Origin: Ascaphus truei
Taxonomy: Eukaryota; Chordata; Amphibia; Anura; Ascaphidae
Length of the DNA: 64,000 bases
Assembly: GCA_036426205.1 (NCBI GenBank)
Contig: CM071573.1
Location: 74,577,043-74,641,042, forward strand
Direction: 5' to 3'
In this document: piece by piece, positions 48,207 through 57,920 of the stretch
Layout of the letters: each line of letters opens with the position of its first letter
Position numbering within the stretch: position 1 is the first letter of the stretch
Program-made: the position numbers and the translations under genes
The notes under the pieces: generated by a model
Seen by the model: only the letters and a program-made list of their open reading frames with translations
What the model was told of the DNA's origin: nothing
Databases searched by the model: none

Positions 48207-48387
48207 AAAGGGTGACCAACTCAAGGGCGACCAACAGGCCACGTATTAGGGCTCTCCCTGCTTTAGGACAGGTGGTACAGTCATTCTAACTGAGCCTCTG
48301 ATTGAGCCACCTGTGCTGAAGCAGGGATATCCTTAAAACCTGACCTGTTATTAGCCCTTGAGGACTAGAGTTGGCCACCACTGATAC
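48207..48387. mobile_element. hAT-like palindromic MITE
   Basis: A worn left end with ggtgaccaactcaagggcga and a right end ...ccttgaggactagagttggc. The family core gattgagccacctgtgctga and agcagggatatccttaaaac is present. No clear target duplication remains. Confidence 0.65.
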
Positions 48388-49499
48388 TGTATATACAGTG
48401 TGGATATTTGAACTCTCATTTACAAGAGGTAAAAATAAGTGCAAATCCCCAGTAATCGGTTGAACCCATGCTTCGAGTACATTTTCCCCCTTAACACTGA
48501 ACAATTTAGCATGTCATTCTTTTCCTTTTTCTAAATCTACATTTGTTTTACACCTACTGTAAATATGATACTCGTGGCAACGCTGTGTTATGTTCAACCA
48601 TTTTTCAGAACAGGAAATAATACAAAGGATAAAACATTTTCTTATGAGTCTGTTAAATAAACTGTGAAGCCACTTCCCAGGGTTGGAGGAGACTTCTGCC
48701 CCCCCACAAACATTTTGAGCGCAGGGAAACAGCTTCCCAGCATATAGAACACGGCCCTATAATGCAGATTTGACTCATCTCTTGCAGCATGCCATAAGAA
48801 AACTATTCTGTCAATTCGTGAATGCATAGGAATTAAAACTGTTATCAACGTTGCTATATTTGATGTACATTTCTAATAGCCTTATGTTTTATTGACTCAT
48901 AAAAGTTGGAGACAAACTGTGGCAAAATGCCAGAAATTGATACGTCATTAGATTGTGTGTCCCGCTGTAACAAAATGTCTTGATACATTTCTACGTGTTA
49001 AACCACTAGAACTGAAGAAAATAGTGTGTGTTAAAATGGCTTCTTGTGTATGAAGTTTTCAATCATTAGGTTCTGTCCCACTTACCAACATAAATTGAAG
49101 TTGCATTCAGTAATGCAAAACCTTGTTTTTGCTTAACAGTTTTCAGCTGTCTGAGCCCCATAACAAACAACTACAATGCAATGCACAATGCAAATTGCTT
49201 TTATTAGATGCTTATACCTAATATAGAAGAATGCCGCAGTGCTTACAGTGTTGCAGTGATCAGGGCTGAGAATATAGAAGATACAATATCTCCTATTTTT
49301 AACAGTCTCCCTACAAAACTCCCTCAAAATAACTTAATTTGATATTTTAGCTAAATAGAAAGCCACGTTAGTATTTCACAGTGAAATATGGGATTAGTAT
49401 GGAACTGAGAATTGGTATATTTGTAGTATGTATGGTGTTATGTGAGGTTATGGTTATTTACCTCCTCCAGTGCCACTGAGAAGGGGTGAGTGCTGAGTG

Positions 49500-49532
49500 T
49501 GCATGCCCAATAATGTGTGCTATCACTGCATG
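49500..49532 (+). promoter_or_regulatory. Two TGCATG motifs in the intron before the skeletal exon
   Basis: TGCATG occurs at 49500-49505 and 49527-49532, about 180-210 bases upstream of the exon at 49711. They are RBFOX-type candidates. Their effect cannot be predicted from position alone, because the upstream location suggests repression while the copy after the exon suggests activation. Confidence 0.35.
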
Positions 49533-49710
49533 CGTTAACACCTGTGCAGCCTGAAAACCCTGGAACACAGGTCCCTGTGACCTCAAATGTCCAATGATGT
49601 CTTGGTAACCATCCTCCGACTTCCTATTTTACTTTTCTTTTCACTGTCACTCTTTCCTTTTGTTTTCCTTCTCTTCTGCACCCCTCACTTCCCAACTCAC
49701 TTCCCGTCAG

Positions 49711-49914
49711 CTCTGAGTTTGTGGAACGCTTCAACCCCAGCGCCCTGAAAGACTCTGCCCTCTCCACCCACAAGCCTATTGAGGTGAAAGGCCCTGGAGG
49801 AAAAGCCACAATCATTCATGCCCAGTATAACACCCCCATCAGCATGTATTCCCAGGATGCTATTATGGACGCCATTGCTGGCCAGGCACAGGCTAGAGGC
49901 AGTGACCTCTCCGG
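49711..49914 (+). CDS. LDB3: LDB3 skeletal-type alternative exon with second ZM motif
   Basis: A 204-bp exon, phase 2 in and phase 2 out, so it can be included or skipped without changing frame downstream. After the codon shared with the microexon it encodes SEFVERFNPSALKDSALSTH and onward to SDLSG. It is nearly identical to the human skeletal-type exon; I see differences at only a few residues. The ZM motif is at exon residues about 36-61 (HAQYNTPISMYSQDAIMDAI). The alanines equivalent to human A147 and A165, mutated in zaspopathy (myofibrillar myopathy), are intact as codons 49805-49807 and 49859-49861. The acceptor is cttcccgtcag and the donor is GTAAGG at 49915. A TGCATG lies 24 bases after the exon. 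Confidence 0.95.
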
Positions 49915-49937
49915 GTAAGGAATCCATCACTCTTTCC

Positions 49938-49943
49938 TGCATG
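49938..49943 (+). promoter_or_regulatory. TGCATG motif just downstream of the skeletal exon
   Basis: A single RBFOX-type TGCATG lies 24 bases after the end of the skeletal ZM exon. Downstream proximal RBFOX sites generally enhance inclusion in muscle and brain. This fits use of the exon in skeletal muscle, but binding is not shown here. Confidence 0.5.
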
Positions 49944-50194
49944 ATGAGTAATCTGAGCACTGTACATTTCTAGCTCGGCACCAGCACACCTGCCACAATG
50001 CACTGATTTCTGTATTTTTCCTTGGGAATTGGGTGAGCCCGTTGTGCAGGAAGCATCGGCTTTTTGACAGATAAAGAAAGTCACTGGACACTGTGGAATT
50101 GGAGGCAAATAATGTTGTATTATTCTATAAGTATACTAGGTGTGTATTTATAATATATTCTGTCATGCTTTACAGGATCAGCATAAAGACACTA

Positions 50195-50378
50195 GTTTAC
50201 TATGGGCGCTATGTATCAAAGCAAATCTGGTGCAGTTCTGCGGCAAAATATCTGCACCGTATATATCCAAGAAACAAGTCCCAGTTGAAATTAATAGGAT
50301 TTTTTTTCTTTGATACATATGGCCCAGTTCTTTTGCCCCCAGAATTGCTCCCCGTTTGCCTTGATACATAAACCCCAA
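50195..50378. repeat. MITE-like inverted repeat (ctatgtatcaa...ttgatacata)
   Basis: gcgctatgtatcaaagcaaa at the left and gccttgatacataaacccc at the right are imperfect inverted ends, with a further internal ctttgatacatatggccc. It resembles other short palindromic repeats in the window (56502, 59250). Confidence 0.45.
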
Positions 50379-51173
50379 TGAATCTAAATACTATTTGCGG
50401 GAAAGCATATCAAACATAGAAGGAAACATTGGAAGAAAGGACTCCACTTTACAATCTCGTCTGCTTCTATAAACACTGTATTTCTGAAAGATGGCACAGC
50501 GTGTTACGTAAAAGACAATATGGCACCTTATAACACTGTGTTTTATAACAAGTAACAACTTTGCAATTTTTTTTACTTCTAAATATCTCCCTGTTCCTGA
50601 CAAGTCACCCTGAGACTTTAATATTTCAGTTTAAAATGTGTCACATTCTCTACAAAGGGGAGACATTTAACACCGCAAAAAGTCCCTGTTCTATAACTAA
50701 AACGGTTACAATGAAAGAATTCAGATAACCCCAGATTTAAGCATAACCTTTATTTTAACTACCATTTAAAAAAAAATAATTGTCAATGTAAATGACTGCA
50801 ATTAATAAGTAACCACTTAATAATCATTCAATGTAATTCCTTTAGTCAATACTGTAAAAAGGAAGCTATGTTCTGACCTCAGCAGGTCACTCTGAGAAAC
50901 TAAAACGACATATATTCAAGATCACAGCTAAAAAGGAGAAATTGCTCAAAGAACTTCCCCAGGAATTAATACAAACAGTACGTTAAAACGTGCACCTCCA
51001 AATCCCCAGAGAACCAGGGGTGTGCAAACAGCTGGGTGCTTGCACGGCTCACAACAATAGAGATGTGAGATGTACAGTAAGTACCCCTTTATAATACACT
51101 TGGGTTGGTGGTATGGAAGTGTACACAATACGTTAAAACATAGCTATTATTGCCATGCCCCTCATAAGGAGAT

Positions 51174-51404
51174 GGAGCGGCTCAGTGAGTAACGACACTG
51201 ACTCTGGCACTGAGTTTAAAGCAGGAAAATCTGGTTGAATTCCTGGTGTCGGCTCTTTGTGAATTTGGGCAAGTCACTTTATCTCCCTGTGCCTCAGGCA
51301 CCAAAAAACATAGATTGTAAACCCCACAGGGCAGGGACTGTGTCTGCAAACTGTCTCTGTAAGACGCTATGTAAAGAATTAACAATATTGAAATATATAT
51401 ATAT
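51174..51404 (+). mobile_element. MIR-like tRNA-derived SINE with L2-type tail
   Basis: It begins gagcggctcagtgagtaacg, carries a B-box-like ggttgaattcc (51233-51243), then a CORE-like gggcaagtcactttatctcc and ctgtgcctca. It ends in an L2-like attgtaaaccccacagggca and gggactgtgtct. This is the layout of MIR elements, which use L2 machinery. Confidence 0.65.
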
Positions 51405-51529
51405 ATATTTCAATCATTGTTAATTCTTTTACATAGCGTCTTACAGAGACAGTTTGCAGACACAGTCCCTGCCCGTGGGGTTTACAATCTATGTTTTTTG
51501 GTGCCTGAGGCACAGGGAATAAAGTGACT
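51272..51529. repeat. Near-perfect inverted repeat, ~125-bp arms, tiny loop
   Basis: From aagtcacttt (51271) to gttaattctt the sequence mirrors itself around a (TA)n/ttcaat centre near 51400. The mismatches I can see are a few single-base indels (for example one A in caggg(c)agg and ttctttta). The arms are the 3' half of the MIR-like SINE and its reverse complement. Confidence 0.85.
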
Positions 51530-51539
51530 ATATATATAA

Positions 51540-51559
51540 GATAAAGTATATATATATAT

Positions 51560-51626
<67 letters not shown>

Positions 51627-51710
51627 CCCCCTTATAGATAAAGTATAATATATATATTATATATATATATATATATAATATAATCTATATATATATATAA
51701 ATACCCCCCC
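51540..51710. repeat. (AT)n-rich array
   Basis: Several AT runs of 20-50 bases are separated by short islands such as aaataacccccttatagata. The array directly follows the inverted repeat. Confidence 0.9.
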
Positions 51711-52457
51711 TTCTAAAAAAAAAAAAGGCTGAAGTCATTAGACACGGAGGATTCTCAATCAGAATAGTCAATGAGTGACTATTAGTTGAAAGCATGACCA
51801 AGTTGAATGTAAAGTGATTTGGGAGAAGACACACTTATATCAGACATGTAATATCACTAGATGTTGTTTATTACACCAGTACTGCCTATTTTCCTGGCTG
51901 TGATATAGCAAAGAATAATACACATCAACGAGACATGCTTTGTTATTAAGAACTTGTAACATCCAGCCATAGTACATATCTGATACAAGTGTGTCGGCTT
52001 CCAAATAATTTTACATACAACTTGGTCACCCCCTGATAAATCCTCTGGGTCTCCTGACCTTTGTTTTTACAAAGGGGATTTTTTTTATAGATAAAAATAT
52101 CTAGATGTTATATTAGTGGCATTTCAATAAAACCTGTGTTTTCTTCATAACCTCACCGGAGTGCTTTATGACAGGGGTACCTGAATATCTCATCTCAATT
52201 GTTGTGATACTACATATATTGCAGCAACCATATGGTTTGCTGCTCATGTTTTCATAGGCTTTATTCTAATATTTATATACCAATGTGAAAATATAAGTGT
52301 AAACAGTCGAATCCTAAAAAAAGAGTTGGGTGTGCCCTGACTATGCCATCGTAGTCGTAACAAAATTACAATGGTCTTTTAGTTTGGTAACGTTACCCTA
52401 ATAAATATTCTATCTTCTGTTTGTTTATAAGTAAATTAACATAAATATTGTTCAAGA

Positions 52458-52640
52458 CAGAGGGGCGCAACTCCAGTCCTCAAGGGCCATCAACAAGTTA
52501 AGTCTTAGGGACATCCCTGCTTCAGCACAGATGGCTCAATCAGTGGCTCAGTCAATGACTGAGCCACTTGTGCTGAAACAGGGATATCCTTAAAATCTGA
52601 CCTGTTAGTGGCCCTTGAGGACTGGAGTTGGCCACCCTTG
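52458..52640. mobile_element. hAT-like palindromic MITE
   Basis: The left end is cagaggggcgcaactccagt and the right end is ggactggagttggccaccct. The core has gatggctcaatcagtggctc and gagccacttgtgctgaaaca. It continues into the second palindrome at 52628-52738. Confidence 0.65.
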
Positions 52641-52738
52641 GGTGAGAACATCCAGAGGTGTTTAGCAGCAGATATTGCAATTATCGTATTGTACTTGAGA
52701 AAAACACCTCTGGATGTTCTCAACCAAGGGTGGCCAAC
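52628..52738. repeat. Palindrome joined to the hAT-like MITE end
   Basis: ttggccacccttgggtgaga-acatccagaggtgttt is answered by aaacacctctggatgttctc-aaccaagggtggccaa. The outer parts are the MITE terminus and the inner parts are flanking DNA, so the terminus with its flank has been copied in inverted form. Confidence 0.7.
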
Positions 52739-53681
52739 TCCAACTAGCTGTCCAGGTAACAATTCTTCAACTGCACAGGCACAGACGTCTTACTTACATT
52801 GATGGTATTTCCCCATTACACATAAGAGGAGGAACATGAATCTCCTTCATACAAGGGAGCAACAGTTCCATACAGAGTTCTTAAAATGTGTGCAGCCTAT
52901 TGGTTTAACAGCTAAGAGCAAATACCTTATACTCCAGAATATAGGATGTAATGGGTTAAGCAACTCACACATTTGAACAGTACAACCGGTTATGGCTTCT
53001 GCTGTACCACTAATGTTTATTTCCCAGATTTGTTTGTGGTCCCATCTGAATTAAATTGCGAGGTCAGGAATATTCATGTACAGAAAAATGTATGCTGACA
53101 TTTCTAAACGGTTTCATAAAAAGTATCACTATCTGCAAATAAAGTAGATCTTCCTTCAGGACCCGTATGGCTACCAGACATGCCACTTGGACACTGTAGC
53201 AAAGTGCAGTGAGCTCGCATTATAAAGGTTACATTTCTAGTTACTGGAATTCTGGTTATCCACCGGGAGCATCAACCTGTGTATCAAAGTCACTGGATTT
53301 TTTGTTGACTGTCAAAGCCATAAATAGTCATTTACCCCATCATTGGAGACATGGAGACCATACACAGGGATTCATCTTTCTGCATATGTGTTTCTGGGGA
53401 CAGCATATCTGAACGGTGAATCACCTACAGTAAATCAACCCATAATCCCAGAACAGCAATGATTCGCTCTCTTTTACACACATCTAGTATTTTATTTGTG
53501 CAACTACAGAAAGTGGTATCAATATGAGTCACTGGTTCCTGCCAATGTGTATAGTATTTCTGACATTGTTAGTTATTGTAATTTCATATCAATGACCCAG
53601 GCCACATATGTAAAAATAGATATACAACATAATGTACTTTTACTGGTAAAATATGTGTCGTGGATCCTTAGTTATTGCTGG

Positions 53682-53760
53682 TGTGATACCATTTATTGGG
53701 CTGACAAGTAGTTGATATGTTACAAGCTTTCAAAGCTCTCAGGGTCCTTCATTGGGTATG
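53682..53760. repeat. Dispersed repeat (gtgatacc-tttattgg family), copy 2
   Basis: It shares agtagttgatatgttacaag, ctttc and ctctcagggtccttcattgg with 26110-26205 and runs straight into a hAT-like MITE fragment. Confidence 0.7.
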
Positions 53761-53877
53761 GCAGGTGGCTCAATCAATCAGTGGCTCAGTCAACGACTTT
53801 GCTGAAGCCGGGATATCCTTAAAAGCTGACCTGTTGGTGGCCCTTAAAGACTGGTTAGGAGTTAGTGACTCCTGAGC
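53760..53877. mobile_element. hAT-like palindromic MITE, partial
   Basis: gcaggtggctcaatcaatca, ggatatccttaaaagctgac and ctgttggtggccctt are family blocks. The left terminus is missing. Confidence 0.6.
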
Positions 53878-54778
53878 TATGTAAGTAGAGCCAACATATT
53901 CCATAGTCAAATATAGTGATCTAAAAATCACATTATAATGGCAAAATGGGTTATGAATAAGCTAATTAATGTTGATCTAATAGGTAGATAAGTCGTGCCA
54001 TATAGCAGTTATTATGGTAAATTGTCAATGTAGCAAAAGCCACCAGTGATGTCACTGTATTGCTAAGCATCCGCAGTGTGCATGTAAAGCTCTCTGTCTT
54101 CCTCCCTCCTCAGCCGTGCAGACTTGAGAGTTCTAACTAGAGCCCTTAAGTAATTGATTATGATACCCTGAGAGCTAAAAATGCAGATGGGACGTAATGC
54201 GATAGTGGAAATAAATGCCAGAGCAATAGTAAATAATTGTCACTTACTGCAGTTGCATAAATAGGTACAGATATTTCAGTGTCAGGAAAATATATAGTCT
54301 GCTGTATGTCACGTAAATTCAAAGTTAACTCCTTCAGTTTCAGACAGGCCTGCTCTAGTACTGAAAAGATCATTACTTTAAACCTGTCTAATGCACAAAT
54401 GTCTCTATTGTTGCCATGCAGTAAGCAAAGCTTAAAATGTTAATTTCAATGTGGTTTATAGCATTCACTGTTTAGTGACTGTGTTGTATTTGTTCCTGTT
54501 CATATTTTGAGCTTCTATGCTAAATGGCTAGTGGATGCTCTACAGTCTGGGGGAGGAGTTCATCAATAAAATATCGTCTAATCATTATTTGAACTACTGA
54601 CACAACTTCCTACCCGCTAGACAAAACACAGATGTCAATTCCTTATCAGATGATTACATGTTTTATCTGCCTTAAAGACAGATTCAAGCTGCGAACTGAG
54701 TTGGAAGAGGACAATTATTGGAAATACCAACTGGGGGGATATTGATCAAGTTGGTCAGATAATGTAGTATTAAAACTC

Positions 54779-54843
54779 GGGAGAAAACCCACCATTCAAA
54801 TACAACTAAAAAATAGTTGTATTTGAATGGTGGGTTTTCTCCC
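54779..54843. repeat. Perfect 29-bp inverted repeat with 7-base loop
   Basis: The arm 54779-54807 (gggagaaaacccaccattca and onward) is the exact reverse complement of 54815-54843, with loop aaaaaat. It would fold into a 29-bp perfect hairpin in the LDB3 pre-mRNA on either strand. Confidence 0.95.
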
Positions 54844-55589
54844 AACTGCAAATATATAATCTGGGTCTCGCAATGGGAATGTCTGTGATTCACAGTTATA
54901 GAACATAAACCCTTTAATTTCAAGATTAGAATTTCCTATGTGTCTGAGCCCCAGCTGTCCATCTAATCCAGAAAAAAATATGCTCTATAGCAAAAGTTAC
55001 AGAAATACTATAGCCTACGTAATGTTTGTGCATAACTATTGTCTGTATAGAATATCAACCCAATAGACTATTAGTATTTAATCATATGAATGGACCTTAC
55101 AAAACCAGGCCTATAAAATAATCACAATGAGATCATATGTTTTAATGGACCACCAGAAGTGTCCTTTCAGCATGTAGTTTGTACTTTATATTTCAAGGTC
55201 CTGAAAGCTCTTGAACAAATAATATATACGATATAAAAAAAACTCACATACTGGTCAATTCATCTATATTCCTGTAAATGAAGCCGAGTTACTTGCTTAT
55301 TACATATCTTCACTGCTAATAAGACTGTGCAGTGTTGTTAACTACAGATCTACCAATCAGGTTGGTATCTGAGTCAGTAACCTTATAATGTACCAAATGA
55401 TATTATACTGAATTGGGAAACCAGCTGCCAGCCCGTCAGTAAAGTTTGATGAATTCCTTCCCTGTATCTGATTACTGACACTAAAATCACAGCCATCAGA
55501 GATCATTGGACCTTTTCCTTGTGCATTGAAGAGTTGATCCAGAATTATCAAAAATTGTACAGTCTGGCAAACCTGTTACATTTTGCTAG

Positions 55590-55799
55590 AATGATCTTCT
55601 TGGTGTTGTTTACTGTATGTTCGTATGTTTGTGTGTTCTTTAATTGACCATTTTCTTCTTTTTTTTTTTCTCTTTATCCATTTTTTTCTTATTAACTTAT
55701 TTCTCATACTAACCTCTCTCTGTTTCCATTACATCCCTCCATAATGATGGCACCAAACCTCAATGCACTTTCTGTTGGGTTTGGTCATATCACTCACAG
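55590..55799 (+). promoter_or_regulatory. AG-free branch-point and polypyrimidine region before the 21-bp candidate exon
   Basis: No AG dinucleotide occurs between 55590 and 55797. The stretch contains two long T/C tracts (55651-55690 and 55713-55740) and a perfect TACTAAC at 55707-55713, which places the likely branch adenosine (55712) about 87 bases before the acceptor AG. TGTTCGTATGTTTGTGTGTT upstream could bind CELF-type factors. Such AG exclusion zones mark acceptors that use a distant branch point. Confidence 0.6.
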
Positions 55800-55820
55800 T
55801 GACCCTGATTCTACACAGGT
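55800..55820 (+). CDS. LDB3: Candidate LDB3 21-bp microexon (GDPDSTQ)
   Basis: Provisional exon. It starts after the acceptor atcactcacag (AG at 55798-55799) and ends before a consensus donor GTAAGT at 55821. In phase 2 it reads (GG)T GAC CCT GAT TCT ACA CAG GT, inserting GDPDSTQ and turning the next residue into Val, so the frame into exon 61967 is kept. Upstream, 55590-55797 has no AG dinucleotide at all, and a perfect TACTAAC branch-point sequence sits at 55707-55713. This is the pattern of regulated exons with a distant branch point. Mammalian Cypher is described as having three skeletal exons, so this could be the third. A 19-bp version using the GT at 55819 would break frame. It could also be the end of an alternative first exon: an ATG at 55747 is in the same open frame. 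Confidence 0.6.
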
Positions 55821-56501
55821 GTAAGTAGACATATCTTTCTAACTACATCCCTACAGTGGACATGTTAAAGACAAATTATTCCCTCCTAGGTGTTGATTAA
55901 TCTCTTGGGGTTCATGTTCTGGTGAAACTGTCTTTATCCTATCACAGTGAAAATGCTCAAGTTTATAGTGTCTCTAAGGGGCTTATGTGCAAAGATCATT
56001 TTTGAGTTGTCATTTTACATCAACATTTTAGTGCCAAAATGCAGTACTAACTATCATAAATTGTCTGTCGTATGTAGGAAGTACATGTGTGCCTTCATGC
56101 ATACGATGCACAGTTCACTGTATGAAATTAATTTTGTTGAAGTGCATCATGTTGAATACTTGATTGATGCACTTTAAATTAAAAGAAAATAGTGTATATG
56201 TTACTTATAACTTTGGTTAGTAACTATAAATGATTAGTGTAATATTATTTATAAGAGCTGTACTGGGAAAATAATACAGTTTGTTAACTACATAATGAAA
56301 CATCTGTACTGTGTCAAATACATTTTTGGTTGATACAGAGCAACTTAATTCTGCGCTAACAATAAAAACAGACTTTATAGGGTTTACAGAGGAAGAATAG
56401 ATCAGTTTTTGTATGTGCATTTATGGGGTTTACGCCGGTTCAACTAGACAGACGATTTTGATGTAGGTTCTACTTTTTTTTTGAGTGCACAAATACAATG
56501 G

Positions 56502-56729
56502 GGGTTATGCACAAAGCAGTGATAAGTGTTTTTAAGTGAGATAAATGCCTTTATTTCTCAATATTGCGTGCAGCGCGATTCACAAAGCAATGATAACACT
56601 GCAGTATCGCGCTTAAAAGGCTTTTCATCATCAAAACACAGTCATTGCTAAAAAAAAATGCGCCATAAATTGCGGCAAAACTGCTTTTATCTCACTTTAA
56701 AACACTTATCACTGCTTTGTGCATAACCC
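56502..56729. mobile_element. Palindromic MITE (gggttatgcacaaagcagtg ends, 228 bp)
   Basis: The left end gggttatgcacaaagcagtg-ataagtgttttt is matched by a right end aaacacttatcactgctttg-tgcataaccc, about 42 bases with one or two differences. Inner copies of cacaaagcaatgataacact show a nested repeat. The superfamily is unclear. Confidence 0.7.
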
Positions 56730-57711
56730 GCAATATGTCTGTGCTAGATAATATTAGTGCATTCCATTCCTGTGTGCCAAAATACGTTGTACATTGGAGC
56801 ACGGAAGGTCAATTACTTTTCACATTTCCACCCGTCAGTTTTACACCAAAGATGCCATTTGCAACACTTAGTACATATGCCCCTGAGTATTTCTATATCA
56901 TTTTATTTCTTTTGTTGAAAATAATTATCAATTTTCACACCGGGTCTCGGACACTTTTTACCATACTAAGGGAATTATGTGCAGTATGCAAACCCCCTAC
57001 AGAACTGATGTAAAAGAGCACCATCCTAGGGTGATTGTTTTTATTTTTATCCTAATTAAAGTCATCAATGGTCCCTAGAAATATCTCCCAGAACCTCCTG
57101 GTTCCGGAGATATTTGTAGTTCTTTTGTGCTGGTTCTGACACCAAAAAAAACTACAAATATGGCTGTGGGCTACAAAAATGGCCACCAACAGAAAGCTGT
57201 GATTATTTCACGCTTTCTCTATTGGCTGCCCGGCCAAATCCTGACCTCGGTGGTCATATTGCTGGCTGGTCCCCTATAATGCTCAGCTCGCACACTCTTG
57301 AACCGGGTGTGTCCCGAACATTGGGCGACCACTGGTGAGCTCAGCAGAACCCCCCAGTTCCGGCAAGAGTAAAATAAATAAAATAATGATCAGTGAATGA
57401 TGCTTTAATAACTAATAAGATCACTCATCCCCAGAAAAGAGACATCTCTATTTAATGTCCCTGGTTTAGAGGGCATTAGGAATTGACACCAGCAGGATTC
57501 TTTGTGCCTTTCACATTTATTTATTTTATTTATTTATTTATGTCAGTTAAAGCAGCAATACTACTTTCCAAATGTTGTACCTTCTTTTTTTATTATTTGT
57601 ACATGTAAAGCGCGTGACAATGTGTCATTCTACATTCTTGCCCAAGCTGACAATCGTTTGGTGCTACTGTTATATTTCTGTCACAATACTGATTGTGTGC
57701 CTAACATAATG

Positions 57712-57920
57712 GCTGCTTCAGTCAGTATAACTCAGCAGCTACAATGAATCCTTATATTACTAAGGTAATATTATCTATTGTTACAGTTTATAGCTCAAAC
57801 TGCTGGGAACATTTGTAACAAATTATCCCAAACAGAAAAGTGTTGCAAAGATCTTGCACAGCTTGGGAGGTGGGTTAAAACCTGCTATTGAAATTAACAA
57901 CGGCATTAAGAGTTGAATAA
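57712..57920. repeat. Unclassified dispersed repeat, copy 2
   Basis: Same blocks and order as 32745-32910: taactcagcagctacaatga, ctattgttacagttt, gaggtgggttaaaacctgct. It carries an extra ~10-base insert around caaattatcc. Confidence 0.65.

Larger units (their letters stand above)
47823..49710 (+). other. LDB3 intron between 23-bp microexon and skeletal exon (1.9 kb)
   Basis: A short intron with one hAT-like MITE, two TGCATG motifs and TGCT-rich sequence just after the microexon. Nothing else is supportable. Confidence 0.8.
49915..55799 (+). other. LDB3 intron after the skeletal exon (5.9 kb to the candidate microexon)
   Basis: It contains the inverted repeat and AT array at 51174-51710, hAT-like MITEs, and the perfect 29-bp hairpin at 54779. 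The stretches 50380-51170, 51720-52450, 52800-53680 and 53880-54770 show no gene or recognised repeat. Confidence 0.8.

Noticed and set aside
51174..51250. A functional tRNA gene
   Set aside because: A B-box-like motif is present but there is no cloverleaf or acceptor stem; it continues into a CORE and L2-like tail as in MIR SINEs.
55747..55824. Short independent gene from ATG at 55747
   Set aside because: Only 25 codons before TAA; the donor GTAAGT and phase fit make an LDB3 exon or alternative first exon more likely.
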